DNA of 36,451 bases. It comes from Cyclobacteriaceae bacterium. GTDB taxonomy: Bacteria > Bacteroidota > Bacteroidia > Cytophagales > Cyclobacteriaceae. The stretch is from NCBI GenBank assembly GCA_947458475.1, contig CANGZP010000016.1, positions 1-36,451 of the forward strand, in the 5' to 3' direction. Both the position numbers and the translations under genes were made by a program. How positions within the stretch are numbered: the first letter of the stretch is position 1; every line of letters begins with the position of its first letter. The notes below the pieces were generated by a model, which saw only the letters and a program-made list of their open reading frames with translations, did no database searches and was not told the DNA's origin. Shown piece by piece: positions 24,212 through 32,884 of the stretch.

Positions 24212-24835
24212 ATGGACCAGTCGCGAAACATTAACTTTAAGCGGATTATCCTGCTCGTTTTATTATGGATGCCTGTTTCACTCGGATATGCACAAGCAAC
24301 CAAAGAAACCGCCTCTTTTGAAATAGTGGTTCTTGGGTTAAAAATCGGGAACCTGACAGCCCAAAAAACTGCTGGGGCCGATTCGGTACGCTATTCGGTA
24401 GATAGTCGTGTGAAATTTTGGTTTTTTGGGGATGTGGACCTCCAGTTTTTGACGCGTTCGCATTTCAAAGGAGGGAAGATTCTAAAAACCTATTCGGAAT
24501 CTAAGACCAATCGAGGCAATTTTGATTCGAAGGTCAATTGGACAGGAACACAGTACCAAGTGGATGCCAAGTCCTATAAATATGCGAACAGAGCACCTCT
24601 AAAAGGGCCAGTGACCTGGTGTAGCTCTAAACTATTTTTTCATGAGCCCAGTGGTAATGAGGTGTTTTTATCAGAGGTATATGGTGTTTCTTCTCCGATT
24701 AAGAAAATTAGTCCAGGCGTCTACGAAATTGAGGTAGAAGGGAATACCAACCAATACCATTACAAGGCTGGAAAGCTGGAAAAAATAGTCGTTGAAAGCC
24801 CAATCAAGGACTATAAAGTAATGCGGGTCAAGTAG
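24212..24835 (+). CDS. Secreted beta-rich protein, DUF6134-like
   Basis: A 207-residue exported protein. Residues 10-30 are a signal peptide (IILLVLLWMPVSLGYA, then QA). The mature part alternates short strands (FEIVVLGLKIGNLTAQKT, YSVDSRVKFWFFGDVDLQF) and ends NQYHYKAGKLEKIVVESPI. It resembles DUF6134/DUF3108-type periplasmic beta proteins that may handle lipids or polysaccharide, but I rate this as a memory-based likeness. Convergent with gap: 10 bases separate the stops and form most of the near-palindrome GTAAAACCGGTTTAC. Confidence 0.6.
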   Translation: MDQSRNINFKRIILLVLLWMPVSLGYAQATKETASFEIVVLGLKIGNLTAQKTAGADSVRYSVDSRVKFWFFGDVDLQFLTRSHFKGGKILKTYSESKTNRGNFDSKVNWTGTQYQVDAKSYKYANRAPLKGPVTWCSSKLFFHEPSGNEVFLSEVYGVSSPIKKISPGVYEIEVEGNTNQYHYKAGKLEKIVVESPIKDYKVMRVK

Positions 24836-24845
24836 TAAAACCGGT

Positions 24846-25859
24846 TTACCTGCTACTAATTTTTTTTGCCAAGTCCACCAGTCGATTGGCATAGCCTGAT
24901 TCGTTATCGTACCAAGCGACTACTTTAATTAGATTGCCTTTGGTTGAGGTCAAGGCTTCATCAAGAATGGCAGAATGGGTATTGCCCAAAATATCCATGG
25001 ATACGATGGGATCACCCTCTACTTGCAGGTATCCATTTAATTCGTTTGCTGCTGCCTTTTTGAATGCTTCATTCACTTGAGCGGCAGTAACTTCTTGAGA
25101 AACAGCCACTATCAAGTCAGTCAATGAGCCGTCTGGAACGGGTACGCGCATGGCGGAAGCTTCTATTTTTGAAGCAAGAGCAGGAAGTACTCGGTCCAAG
25201 GCTTTACCCGCATTGGTGGAGGTGGGGATGATGGAATAGGCTGCTGCTCGGGCTCTTCGTAGATCCTTATGCGGGGCATCGTGTAGGTTTTGATCGTTGG
25301 TGTAGGAGTGCACTGTCGAAGCAAAGCCATTCAGAATCCCGAAATTTTCATCCAGAACTTTTACCAGCGGTGCAAGGCAGTTTGTGGTGCAGGAGGCATT
25401 TGAAACGATGGTTTCTTCTCCTGAAAGCACTGCATCATTGACTCCGAGAACCACCATGGGGATGGATGCCTCTTGGGAGGGCGCGGAAATAATTACTTTT
25501 TTTGCACCAGCAATCAGGTGTTTTTCTGCATCTTTTTTCAAGGTAAACCGGCCAGTACACTCAAAAACTAGGTCAATAGCGAGTTTTTTCCAAGGGAGAT
25601 TTTCCGGATTTGATTCAGAGAAGAGCGCGATTTCTTGGTCGTCGACATTCAGAATCCCGGGAGAGTGGCTGATGTCGGCATCAAATTTTCCATGTACCGA
25701 ATCGTACTTTAGCAAGTGCGCGATGGCAGCAGGATCAGCTAAATCGTTGATGGCTACCAAATTGAACTCTGGATTTTTAAGGAGAAGCTTGGCGGTGTAG
25801 CGACCAATTCTTCCAAATCCATTGATGGCTACGCGAAGGGCTGGAACAGTTGCGGACAT
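24846..25859 (-). CDS. gap: Type I glyceraldehyde-3-phosphate dehydrogenase
   Basis: Oxidises glyceraldehyde-3-phosphate to 1,3-bisphosphoglycerate in the cytoplasm. The NAD motif NGFGRIGR is at 13-20, the active-site block SNASCTTNCLAPL has Cys157, and His184 lies in STVHSYTNDQ. The C-terminal WYDNESGYANRLVDL is invariant in the family. Length 337 is standard. It stands alone, convergent with the DUF6134-like gene and divergent from the tRNA genes. Cofactor preference cannot be settled: Asp39 in INDLAD follows the NAD-type pattern. Confidence 0.97.
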   Translation of the reverse strand: MSATVPALRVAINGFGRIGRYTAKLLLKNPEFNLVAINDLADPAAIAHLLKYDSVHGKFDADISHSPGILNVDDQEIALFSESNPENLPWKKLAIDLVFECTGRFTLKKDAEKHLIAGAKKVIISAPSQEASIPMVVLGVNDAVLSGEETIVSNASCTTNCLAPLVKVLDENFGILNGFASTVHSYTNDQNLHDAPHKDLRRARAAAYSIIPTSTNAGKALDRVLPALASKIEASAMRVPVPDGSLTDLIVAVSQEVTAAQVNEAFKKAAANELNGYLQVEGDPIVSMDILGNTHSAILDEALTSTKGNLIKVVAWYDNESGYANRLVDLAKKISSR

Positions 25860-25970
25860 GAGTTTAATTTGAAGTGAATTTACAGAAAATGTCGTTCTAC
25901 AGGTAAAGTAAATTTTTACTGCTTTGGTTCAGAAGATTAGGTAAGGATTGAAAAGAAATTTTCTAGCCAC

Positions 25971-26002
25971 TTTGGGATTATTAGCTGAACTGGCTATATT
26001 TG
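25971..26002 (+). promoter_or_regulatory. Promoter of the tRNA-Glu pair
   Basis: TTTG (25971-25974) and TATATTTG (25995-26002) are exact matches to the Bacteroidota -33 and -7 boxes with a 20-base spacer. The -7 box ends 38 bases before the first tRNA, leaving a short leader that would be trimmed. Confidence 0.8.
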
Positions 26003-26040
26003 CACATCCTTTGAAAAAGCCACTTTTTTGTGGATCAAAT

Positions 26041-26112
26041 GGTCCGTTCGTCTAGGGGTTAGGACGTATCCCTTTCACGGATAAAACACGGGTTCGATTC
26101 CCGTACGGACTA
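26041..26112 (+). tRNA. tRNA-Glu (anticodon UUC), copy 1
   Basis: A full cloverleaf folds: acceptor GGTCCGT with ACGGACT plus discriminator A, anticodon stem TATCC/GGATA with loop CTTTCAC (anticodon TTC), and T arm ACGGG-TTCGATT-CCCGT. The 72 bases lack an encoded CCA end. An identical copy lies 46 bases downstream. Confidence 0.97.
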
Positions 26113-26113
26113 C

Positions 26114-26138
26114 AAAAGTGCAATTTAAGAGCACTTTT
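26114..26138 (+). other. Spacer hairpin between the two tRNA-Glu genes
   Basis: AAAAGTGC (26114-26121) pairs perfectly with GCACTTTT (26131-26138) around a 9-base loop. No clean T tract follows at once (CACATTTGGTTTTTT comes after), so it may help RNase processing of the dicistronic precursor or act as a weak terminator. Confidence 0.45.
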
Positions 26139-26158
26139 CACATTTGGTTTTTTCTTAA

Positions 26159-26230
26159 GGTCCGTTCGTCTAGGGGTTAGGACGTATCCCTTTCACGGAT
26201 AAAACACGGGTTCGATTCCCGTACGGACTA
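26159..26230 (+). tRNA. tRNA-Glu (anticodon UUC), copy 2
   Basis: Base-for-base identical to the copy at 26041-26112, including the trailing CA after the discriminator. The 46-base spacer differs from other flanks. It has no own promoter boxes, so both are probably cut from one transcript made from the promoter at 25971. Confidence 0.97.
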
Positions 26231-26282
26231 CAGGTTTTCACCCTAATCTGTAAGATTTATTTTTAAATTTTAGGAGTGAGTT

Positions 26283-26316
26283 AAAAAATCCCAGCCAAAA
26301 GGTTGGGATTTTTTTG
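26283..26316 (+). terminator. Terminator of the tRNA-Glu transcript
   Basis: AAAAAATCCCAGCC pairs with GGTTGGGATTTTTT (one G-T wobble) around an AAAA loop, with a T tract continuing to TTTTTTTG. It lies 52 bases after the second tRNA. Confidence 0.9.
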
Positions 26317-26393
26317 TTGTTCCATATTTCTTGGAATGGTTCGGTTGTTAGTTCCTTTTTTTATATTTTCAAGCAGTTAATTCACATGAACCC

Positions 26394-29300
26394 ATGCCCA
26401 AAATCAATCCTGTTCTTCAAATTCTAGGGACCTTTTCGATCCTATTCCTTACGGTAATCTCAGCTTGCAAAGAGAAAGAACCTGTTGACCTACGAATCAC
26501 CACACTAACCAAAGAAGAGATCGCCATCCAAGCTGAAGCGGCGAGAAATTCCGTCACCCCAGTTCTCGCTGAGGGCTTGAAAATGGAGGTTTGGGGAGTA
26601 GACTCCTTGGTCAAAGACCCAATTGCCATCCATGTGGCTGATGATGGATCGATCTACTACAGCCGTTCACCAAGAAGAAACAACGCCGAATTTGATATCA
26701 GAGGGCATCAGGATTGGGAAATCCGTTCCATTGCTTTGCAAACTATTGAAGACAAGCGCAACTTCCTTCGGACGGAACTTTCGCCAGAGCGATCTGCTCA
26801 AAACGAATGGCTTTCCGACTTGAATGGAGATGGCTCGCATGATTGGAAAGACATGTTGGAAGAACGGAATGAGGTGTTCCAACTCAAAGATACTGATGGA
26901 GACGGGATGGCCGATTGGGGTCAAAAGCAGGTATATGACTTTCATGAGGAGGTGACCGATGTGGCTGGGGGTGTGATGAAAACAGAAGATGCGCTCTATG
27001 TGGCAGCAGGTCCTGACATGTGGCGCCTCATGGATACCAATGGAGATGGCCTTATGGATGAGAAAAAATCACTTTCTCATGGCTATGGAATCCACATTGG
27101 TTTTGGTGCACATGGCATGTCAGGAGTAGAAATGGGGCCTGATGGCAGAATTTATTGGGGCATTGGAGACATTGGTTTTAATGGAAAAGGGGACGATGGC
27201 ACGGAATACAACCATTCCAACAATGGGGTCATTGCTCGATCCAACCCGGATGGAAGTGATTTCGAAATTTTTGCAGGAGGACTTCGGAATACCCACGAGT
27301 TTGTGTTTGATCAGCATAACAATTTGATCTCTGTAGACAATGACGGGGACCATGCGGGTGAAAAAGAGCGCTTGGTATACATTACACGTGGTTCGGATTC
27401 CGGCTGGCGGATCAACTGGCAGTTTGGGAAGTACCGCGATCCAAACAACAATACCTACAAGGTGTGGATGGATGAAAAGTTGTTTCTACCGCGCTGGGAG
27501 GGACAGGCTACCTTCATTACGCCACCCTTGATGAACTACGTCAGTGGTCCTACAGGAATGGCCTTCAATCCAGGTGCTGGTCTAGGTGAGCGTTGGAAGG
27601 ATCACTTTTTTGTAGTGGAGTTTGTTGGGAATGCAGCTGGTTCTGGTTTGCATGCCTTCCAATTGCAACCCAAAGGAGCGGCCTTTGAACTTACCAAAAC
27701 TGAAAAAATAGTAGGGAATTTTTTACCTACAGGAATTGATTTTGCTCCCGATGGCTCGATGTTTATGGCGGATTGGGTGAATGGTTGGAATGATAAAGGG
27801 TATGGGCGGATTTGGAAATTGACCGATGAGACAGCCAAAGGCTGGGCCTTGCAAAAGCAAACCGAAGCTGAAATTAAGGCAGATTATAAAAAATTATCCG
27901 AAGCTGACTTGAAGTCAAAGTTGTACTTCGAAGACCTTCGCATCCGAAGAAAAGCTCAATTTGAATTGGTCAAGCGTGGCAAAAAAGGAGCTGACCAGTT
28001 TAATCTAGTTATTCAAGATAAGAGCAACCAACTGGCTCGAATCCATGGAATCTTAGGATTGAGCCAATTGGCTAGGTTAGACGATAGAAGCTATGCCAAG
28101 CCACTTGTGGCTTTATTGAAAGACGCTGATCCTGAAATCCGCGCTCAAGCTGCCAAATGGTTGGGAGACATTCGCTACAAAGAAGCAAGCAAGGAATTGA
28201 TTGCGAATCTGACCCATGAAAATGCACGCGTTCGATTTTTTAGCGCCGAAGCCTTGGGCAGAGCGAAGGATGCAACTGCAATTCAGCCTTTGATTCAATT
28301 GCTGGCAGCAAATAATGATGAAGATGCTTTTCTGCGTCACGGGGCCTCGTATGCATTATCTCAAATCGGCCAAGTTGCCCCATTGGCAGCGCTATCCACT
28401 CATCCTTCCAAGGCGGTTCGCATGGGAGCAGTTATTGCATTGAGACGCTTGGCATCCCCTGAGCTAGCCAAGTTCTTGGCAGATGCAGAAGAGGATATCG
28501 TCACGGAAGCTGCCCGAGCCATTCACGATGATTTATCCGTGCCTGCAGCGATGCCAAAGTTAGCAGCGCTATTGGCAACTACTCCTTTCAGCAACGAACC
28601 CTTGATTCGACGTGTGATCAGTGCGAATCAGCGTCTAGGCAAGGAGGAGAACCTAAACTATGTGCTTGGTTACTTGGCCAAGCCAGGAGTTTCGGAAGCA
28701 TTGAAAAAAGAATCTTTAGCCACGCTAGGTACTTGGGCTAGCCCTTCGGTTTTGGACCGTGTGGATGGAAGGTATCGTGGAGAAGTAACTCGTGATCCGG
28801 CACTTGTCAAGCAAAAAGTGGCAGCTACCTTAGAGCTTCAAGCAAAGAGTTCGGCAGTTGAATTGAGACGTGAATCCATCAAAGCCATGGGAAAACTGGG
28901 GATGGTGGAGATGGCAGATTTCTTGTTTGGAAAATTGAAAACCGATCCTTCACAAGAAGTCAAAGTGGAAGCCTTAAATTCTTTGGTGGCGATGAATGCA
29001 TCGAATCTAAGCGATGCCATTGCCTACGCAATGCGCGATGTTTCCGAAGGGGTGCGCGTAGCAGGTCTAGGGTTGATCGCACAGACTTCCCTTCCCAATG
29101 ACCAAAAAGTACCGCTTCTGATGGATATTTTGAAGAAAAGAACCTTAGCAGAGCAGCAAACGGCCTTACTTACGCTAGGAAGCCTAGAAGGAAGCAAAGA
29201 TTTTAAGGAATGGAGTACCATTTTGGAAGACTTTAAGTTGGGTAAATTGCCAGAGGGTACTTGGATTGAGCTAGAGGAATCAATACTTGCTACAGGTTCT

Positions 29301-29807
29301 GCCAATTTAAAAACTCAGTACGAGTCCTTGCTTGATCAAAAAGCAGGTGGTGAAGCTTGGAAAAAATATGTGGGTGCCCTTGCACCTGGAAATATAGAAA
29401 AAGGGAGAAATATCTTCTTCCAAAATCAAACGGCTCAGTGTATTCGCTGCCATGCCTATGATGATATGGGCGGAAATGCGGGTCCTGCATTGGATAACAT
29501 TGGAAAGACCCTTTCCAAGGAAGATTTGTTGATTGCACTGGTAGAGCCAAGCAAACGACTGGCTCCGGGTTATGGATCGGTGACACTGACTCTTGTAGCT
29601 GGTACGAAAGTCACTGGATTACTTCTAGAAGACAACAAGGACAGCATGCGTGTGAAGGTGGGTACCGAAGTGAAGGAATTTGCCAAGAAAGACATCGCTT
29701 CTTCGGCTCTGGGAGCATCCAGTATGCCTCCGATGGGCACCTTATTGTCGAAGCGTGAAATCCGTGATCTCGTGAGTTACCTATCCACACTTACCAAGTC
29801 GGAATGA
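26394..29807 (+). CDS. Multi-domain lipoprotein: beta-propeller dehydrogenase-like, HEAT repeats, C-terminal cytochrome c
   Basis: An 1137-residue predicted periplasmic or surface lipoprotein of the PVC-type heme-binding class (resembling TIGR02604 plus TIGR02603). Residues 1-25 are a signal with lipobox ISAC. Residues about 45-480 form a propeller with ligand-like acidic repeats DLNGDGSHDW, DTDGDGMADWG and DTNGDGLMDE that look like calcium-binding loops. Residues about 520-960 are HEAT-like helical repeats (KPLVALLKDADPEIRAQAAK, ARVRFFSAEALGRAK, QEVKVEALNSLVA). Residues about 990-1137 are a class I cytochrome c with heme-attachment CIRCH (Cys1016, Cys1019, His1020) and a likely Met ligand in SSMPPMGTLL. 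It probably oxidises a sugar or alcohol and hands electrons to the heme; substrate unknown. The stop overlaps a PIG-L gene by 4 bases. Confidence 0.9.
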   Translation: MPKINPVLQILGTFSILFLTVISACKEKEPVDLRITTLTKEEIAIQAEAARNSVTPVLAEGLKMEVWGVDSLVKDPIAIHVADDGSIYYSRSPRRNNAEFDIRGHQDWEIRSIALQTIEDKRNFLRTELSPERSAQNEWLSDLNGDGSHDWKDMLEERNEVFQLKDTDGDGMADWGQKQVYDFHEEVTDVAGGVMKTEDALYVAAGPDMWRLMDTNGDGLMDEKKSLSHGYGIHIGFGAHGMSGVEMGPDGRIYWGIGDIGFNGKGDDGTEYNHSNNGVIARSNPDGSDFEIFAGGLRNTHEFVFDQHNNLISVDNDGDHAGEKERLVYITRGSDSGWRINWQFGKYRDPNNNTYKVWMDEKLFLPRWEGQATFITPPLMNYVSGPTGMAFNPGAGLGERWKDHFFVVEFVGNAAGSGLHAFQLQPKGAAFELTKTEKIVGNFLPTGIDFAPDGSMFMADWVNGWNDKGYGRIWKLTDETAKGWALQKQTEAEIKADYKKLSEADLKSKLYFEDLRIRRKAQFELVKRGKKGADQFNLVIQDKSNQLARIHGILGLSQLARLDDRSYAKPLVALLKDADPEIRAQAAKWLGDIRYKEASKELIANLTHENARVRFFSAEALGRAKDATAIQPLIQLLAANNDEDAFLRHGASYALSQIGQVAPLAALSTHPSKAVRMGAVIALRRLASPELAKFLADAEEDIVTEAARAIHDDLSVPAAMPKLAALLATTPFSNEPLIRRVISANQRLGKEENLNYVLGYLAKPGVSEALKKESLATLGTWASPSVLDRVDGRYRGEVTRDPALVKQKVAATLELQAKSSAVELRRESIKAMGKLGMVEMADFLFGKLKTDPSQEVKVEALNSLVAMNASNLSDAIAYAMRDVSEGVRVAGLGLIAQTSLPNDQKVPLLMDILKKRTLAEQQTALLTLGSLEGSKDFKEWSTILEDFKLGKLPEGTWIELEESILATGSANLKTQYESLLDQKAGGEAWKKYVGALAPGNIEKGRNIFFQNQTAQCIRCHAYDDMGGNAGPALDNIGKTLSKEDLLIALVEPSKRLAPGYGSVTLTLVAGTKVTGLLLEDNKDSMRVKVGTEVKEFAKKDIASSALGASSMPPMGTLLSKREIRDLVSYLSTLTKSE

Positions 29808-30658
29808 AAAAACTAGGCATAAGAATCTTGCTTGGTTTAGTGTGCTTGCTTCTGCTTTCCCCATTTCTATTGATTGGTTGGGGAAGGGGAATGTTGCATG
29901 ATTCTGAAGTGCCCCAGCAGGAGGAATTGATCCCTACGGCACCCAACCAAAAGGTATTGGCTATCTTTCCTCATCCTGACGATGAGGTGACTGTAGCAGG
30001 TACGGTCATGGGTCTGAAGGCAGCAGGCCACAAAGTTACCCTGGTCTGTTTGACAAGAGGGGAGAAGGGTAATGCTGCTCAAATTCCATCGGAGGAGGAG
30101 TTGGCACGACTGCGTACTGCAGAGATGCAGCAAAGTGCCAAAACCTTGGGTGTAGATGAATTGATCCAGCTAGATTATGCCGATGGGGGTATCGAAGACC
30201 TAGGAATGGATAGCTTGAAGTCGGTGGTCTATGCCTTAATTCAGGCCCAGAATCCTGATGTCTTACTTTCTTATGATTCCAAGGTGGGACTTTATGGACA
30301 TTCGGATCACATGCTCACAGGAAAGGCAGTAGAGGAGGTTTTTCTTGGATTCCGAGGTACTGCAAATTTCGCACCTAAGCAGTTGTTTCAGGTCACTTTG
30401 AGTAAAAAACAGATCGAAGTAGCGCTAAAGTTATCGGCAGGTTTTCAAAAAAATTATCCAAAGGACCCTGAAAAAGGTCTGCCTGAACCGGATTTTTCCA
30501 TTGGAACGCAAGCTTATTTTTCGCGAACCTTACAAGTGATGCAGGCCCACCAAACTCAGAAAAAAGTGCTTCAGGATCTAATGCCTTACCACGATCGGGT
30601 TCCTCAATGGATTTACTCTCGAATTTTTGATCGAGAGTATTTTAGAGAGGTGCGTTGA
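29804..30658 (+). CDS. PIG-L/LmbE-family deacetylase, membrane-anchored
   Basis: A zinc-dependent hydrolase that usually removes N-acetyl groups from N-acetylglucosamine-type substrates. The N-terminal 25 residues are hydrophobic (ILLGLVCLLLLSPFLLIGWG), anchoring it outside the cytoplasm or serving as an uncleaved signal. The catalytic AIFPHPDDEVTVAGTVMGL block has the metal-binding His-Pro-Asp-Asp, and YGHSDHMLTG supplies the third metal ligand. Length 284 is normal. It overlaps the cytochrome lipoprotein gene by 4 bases (ATGA), so the two are probably co-expressed and may act on the same extracytoplasmic glycan. The stop lies 10 bases from the convergent trpS. Confidence 0.9.
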   Translation: MKKLGIRILLGLVCLLLLSPFLLIGWGRGMLHDSEVPQQEELIPTAPNQKVLAIFPHPDDEVTVAGTVMGLKAAGHKVTLVCLTRGEKGNAAQIPSEEELARLRTAEMQQSAKTLGVDELIQLDYADGGIEDLGMDSLKSVVYALIQAQNPDVLLSYDSKVGLYGHSDHMLTGKAVEEVFLGFRGTANFAPKQLFQVTLSKKQIEVALKLSAGFQKNYPKDPEKGLPEPDFSIGTQAYFSRTLQVMQAHQTQKKVLQDLMPYHDRVPQWIYSRIFDREYFREVR

Positions 30659-30668
30659 AACACTTGAT

Positions 30669-31646
30669 TTAAAGGAATCCTAATTTTTCTCGAACACGAT
30701 TCAGAAGGGGAAGGGCTACTCGACGCGCTTTCTCCTCGCCTGCGATCAATCGTGTTTCGATTTCCTCGGGATGGTTCATGAAAAAGTCAAAACGCGCTCG
30801 TTCAGCCGCAAATTTGGTCAGAAGGAGATCCAGTAGTTCTTTTTTGGCATGTCCATAGCCAAAGTTACCTGCAAGGTACTGAGCCCTCAATGCTTGCGTT
30901 TGTGCCGGAGAGGCCATTAAGCTATACAATTTGAATACGGTACAGGTATCTGGGTCTTTGGGTTCTTCCAAAGGAGTGCTGTCCGTGATGATGGCATTTA
31001 CATTTTTCTTGAGCTCCTTCTCAGGCAAGAAAATATCCAAGATGTTTTGGTAAGATTTGCTCATTTTCTGGCCATCTGTACCTGGAATAGTCATGACATC
31101 TTCAGCGATTCGTGCCTCTGGAAGCGTAAGGATTTCTTCTTCAAGGGTATGATTGAAGGTACTCGCTAGGTCTCGAGCCATTTCCAAGTGTTGGAGCTGG
31201 TCTTTTCCAACGGGAACCAAGTTGGCAGAATACAATAAAATATCCGCGGCCATGAGTACGGGGTAGGTAAATAAGCCTGCATTTACATCTGCCAAACGAG
31301 AGGATTTGTCCTTGAAGCTATGTGCATTGGCAAGCATGGGGAAGGGTGCAAAGCAATTGAGGTACCAGCTCAGTTCAGCCACTTCAGGGATTCTGGATTG
31401 GCGGTAAAAAACAGTCTTTTCAATGTCTAGTCCAAAGGCCAACCAGGCAGCAGCTACTGCCAGTGTGTTTTGTTTGCGTATGGCTCCATCCTTTTGACTG
31501 GTAAGCGAATGAAAATCTGCAATGAAGATGAATGATTCCTCCTTGCTGTTTTGCTCAATCAATTGAATAGCAGGAACTATTGCTCCTAAAATATTTCCTA
31601 AGTGGGGTCTTCCCGAACTCTGAATCCCTGTTAAAACTCTTGCCAT
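30669..31646 (-). CDS. trpS: Tryptophanyl-tRNA synthetase
   Basis: Charges tRNA-Trp in the cytoplasm. Class I signatures are clear: the HIGH-type sequence PHLGN at 14-18, and KMSKS at 194-198 in DGQKMSKSYQN. HSLTSQKDGAIRKQN and NAGLFTYPVLMAADILLYSA are typical TrpRS stretches. Length 325 matches bacterial TrpS. It is transcribed alone, convergent with the PIG-L gene and divergent from the DUF1573 gene with 70 bases between ATG codons. No leader with tryptophan codons or T-box is evident in that gap. Confidence 0.97.
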   Translation of the reverse strand: MARVLTGIQSSGRPHLGNILGAIVPAIQLIEQNSKEESFIFIADFHSLTSQKDGAIRKQNTLAVAAAWLAFGLDIEKTVFYRQSRIPEVAELSWYLNCFAPFPMLANAHSFKDKSSRLADVNAGLFTYPVLMAADILLYSANLVPVGKDQLQHLEMARDLASTFNHTLEEEILTLPEARIAEDVMTIPGTDGQKMSKSYQNILDIFLPEKELKKNVNAIITDSTPLEEPKDPDTCTVFKLYSLMASPAQTQALRAQYLAGNFGYGHAKKELLDLLLTKFAAERARFDFFMNHPEEIETRLIAGEEKARRVALPLLNRVREKLGFL

Positions 31647-31716
31647 TGGGTCAATTTTGATGCAAATTAACTAAATCAGGCTACATAACTGCCATATTTT
31701 TTTGTTACTTGCAGGC

Positions 31717-32799
31717 ATGATTCGGCTGTTTTTATTTCTTTTTTCAGGGCTTTTGTTTGGATTGCAAGGCTATGCACAGCAGCAAGGTCCATCCAAATTA
31801 GTATGGAAAGTTAACCGGATTGATTTGGGTACAATTCTACAAGAGCAGGGATTTCAATCTGTTGCGTTTGACTATACGCTAAGCCAAGGAGGAGCTTTTG
31901 CTATTCAAGAAGTATTGACGGATTGTGGCTGTACCACTACCAATTTTTCAAAGGATTCCATTGTTCTAGGTCAGTCTGGCAAAGTTTTAGTTGATTTTGA
32001 TCCTAGTTCTGCCGCGGGTTTCTTCTCCAAACTGGTACTTGTGAGGGGTAACAAAGGACAGGTGCAGGACTCACTTTTTATTGAAGGGATTGCAATACCT
32101 TATCCTTCCAACTTGGAGCGAAATTATCCTGTGAAATTGGGGGATTTGGGATTTCGCATGAAGAAGGTAAACATGGGGGATGTATTTGATAATGAACCCA
32201 AAGTGAAGTTTTTGGAGTTTTTCAATTACGGATCAAAGCCTTTGGAAAAAAAGTACATACAGGTAAAGTCTCCTGATTTTATCCAGGTGGATCAAGTCCA
32301 AGAATTGGTAAGACCTCAGGAAAGAGGCTTGTTGAAAATTAGCTATGCTGCCAGTATGCGTTCGGAACTCGGAGCTGTAGCTGATCAAATTCAAGTTAAA
32401 TGGGGCGCAGCGGAACCTATTGAGCTGCCCATCATTGCTGACTTGTTTGATTATTTTGCACCGATCTCAAAAAGTGACTTGGATATCGTACCACAGCTTT
32501 ACCTCGCCCAAAAAGTAATCGACCTTGGACAAATAGCATCGAGTGCCGTCCGTCGCCAAACTGTCGTACTCTCCAATTTGGGAAAGCAGGATTTGGAAAT
32601 CCGGAAAATCCAGCAAAACTGTGCTTGTTTGATTATTGAATACCCAAAAAATATGCTTTTGCCAGGAGAAAAAATGGAATTTAACCTAGTATTCGATCCT
32701 ATTGGACGGAAAGGGATCGATCAGCGAAATGTTTATATTTTCACAAATGATCCCGTGAATCCCGTGCAGTTGCTCGTTTTGAAAAGCCGTATAAACTAA
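31717..32799 (+). CDS. DUF1573-repeat secreted protein
   Basis: A 360-residue exported protein of Ig-like beta domains. The ATG at 31717 gives a clean signal peptide (LFLFLFSGLLFGLQGYA, cut before QQQ); a TTG at 31702 would lengthen it. DUF1573 features occur at least twice: VLTDCGCTTTNFSKDS with VDFDPSSAAGFFSKLV in the first repeat, and NCACLIIEYPKNMLLPGEKM with VYIFTNDPVNPVQLLVL in the last. A middle domain without cysteines lies at about 150-250. Such proteins are common in Bacteroidota and have no known activity; the CxC pairs might bind metal or form a disulfide. Single gene, no operon partner visible. Confidence 0.82.
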   Translation: MIRLFLFLFSGLLFGLQGYAQQQGPSKLVWKVNRIDLGTILQEQGFQSVAFDYTLSQGGAFAIQEVLTDCGCTTTNFSKDSIVLGQSGKVLVDFDPSSAAGFFSKLVLVRGNKGQVQDSLFIEGIAIPYPSNLERNYPVKLGDLGFRMKKVNMGDVFDNEPKVKFLEFFNYGSKPLEKKYIQVKSPDFIQVDQVQELVRPQERGLLKISYAASMRSELGAVADQIQVKWGAAEPIELPIIADLFDYFAPISKSDLDIVPQLYLAQKVIDLGQIASSAVRRQTVVLSNLGKQDLEIRKIQQNCACLIIEYPKNMLLPGEKMEFNLVFDPIGRKGIDQRNVYIFTNDPVNPVQLLVLKSRIN

Positions 32800-32884
32800 T
32801 TGATCGTTTGAATCTTAACGATTCATGTAGGTAAACAACTACTTCAATAAATTAATTTAAACTATTGATTTACAATATAATAAG

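Noticed and set aside
26041-26230. Repeat pair with spacer, considered as a CRISPR-like array
   Set aside because: The repeats are 72-base cloverleaf tRNA-Glu genes; only two copies and no cas genes.
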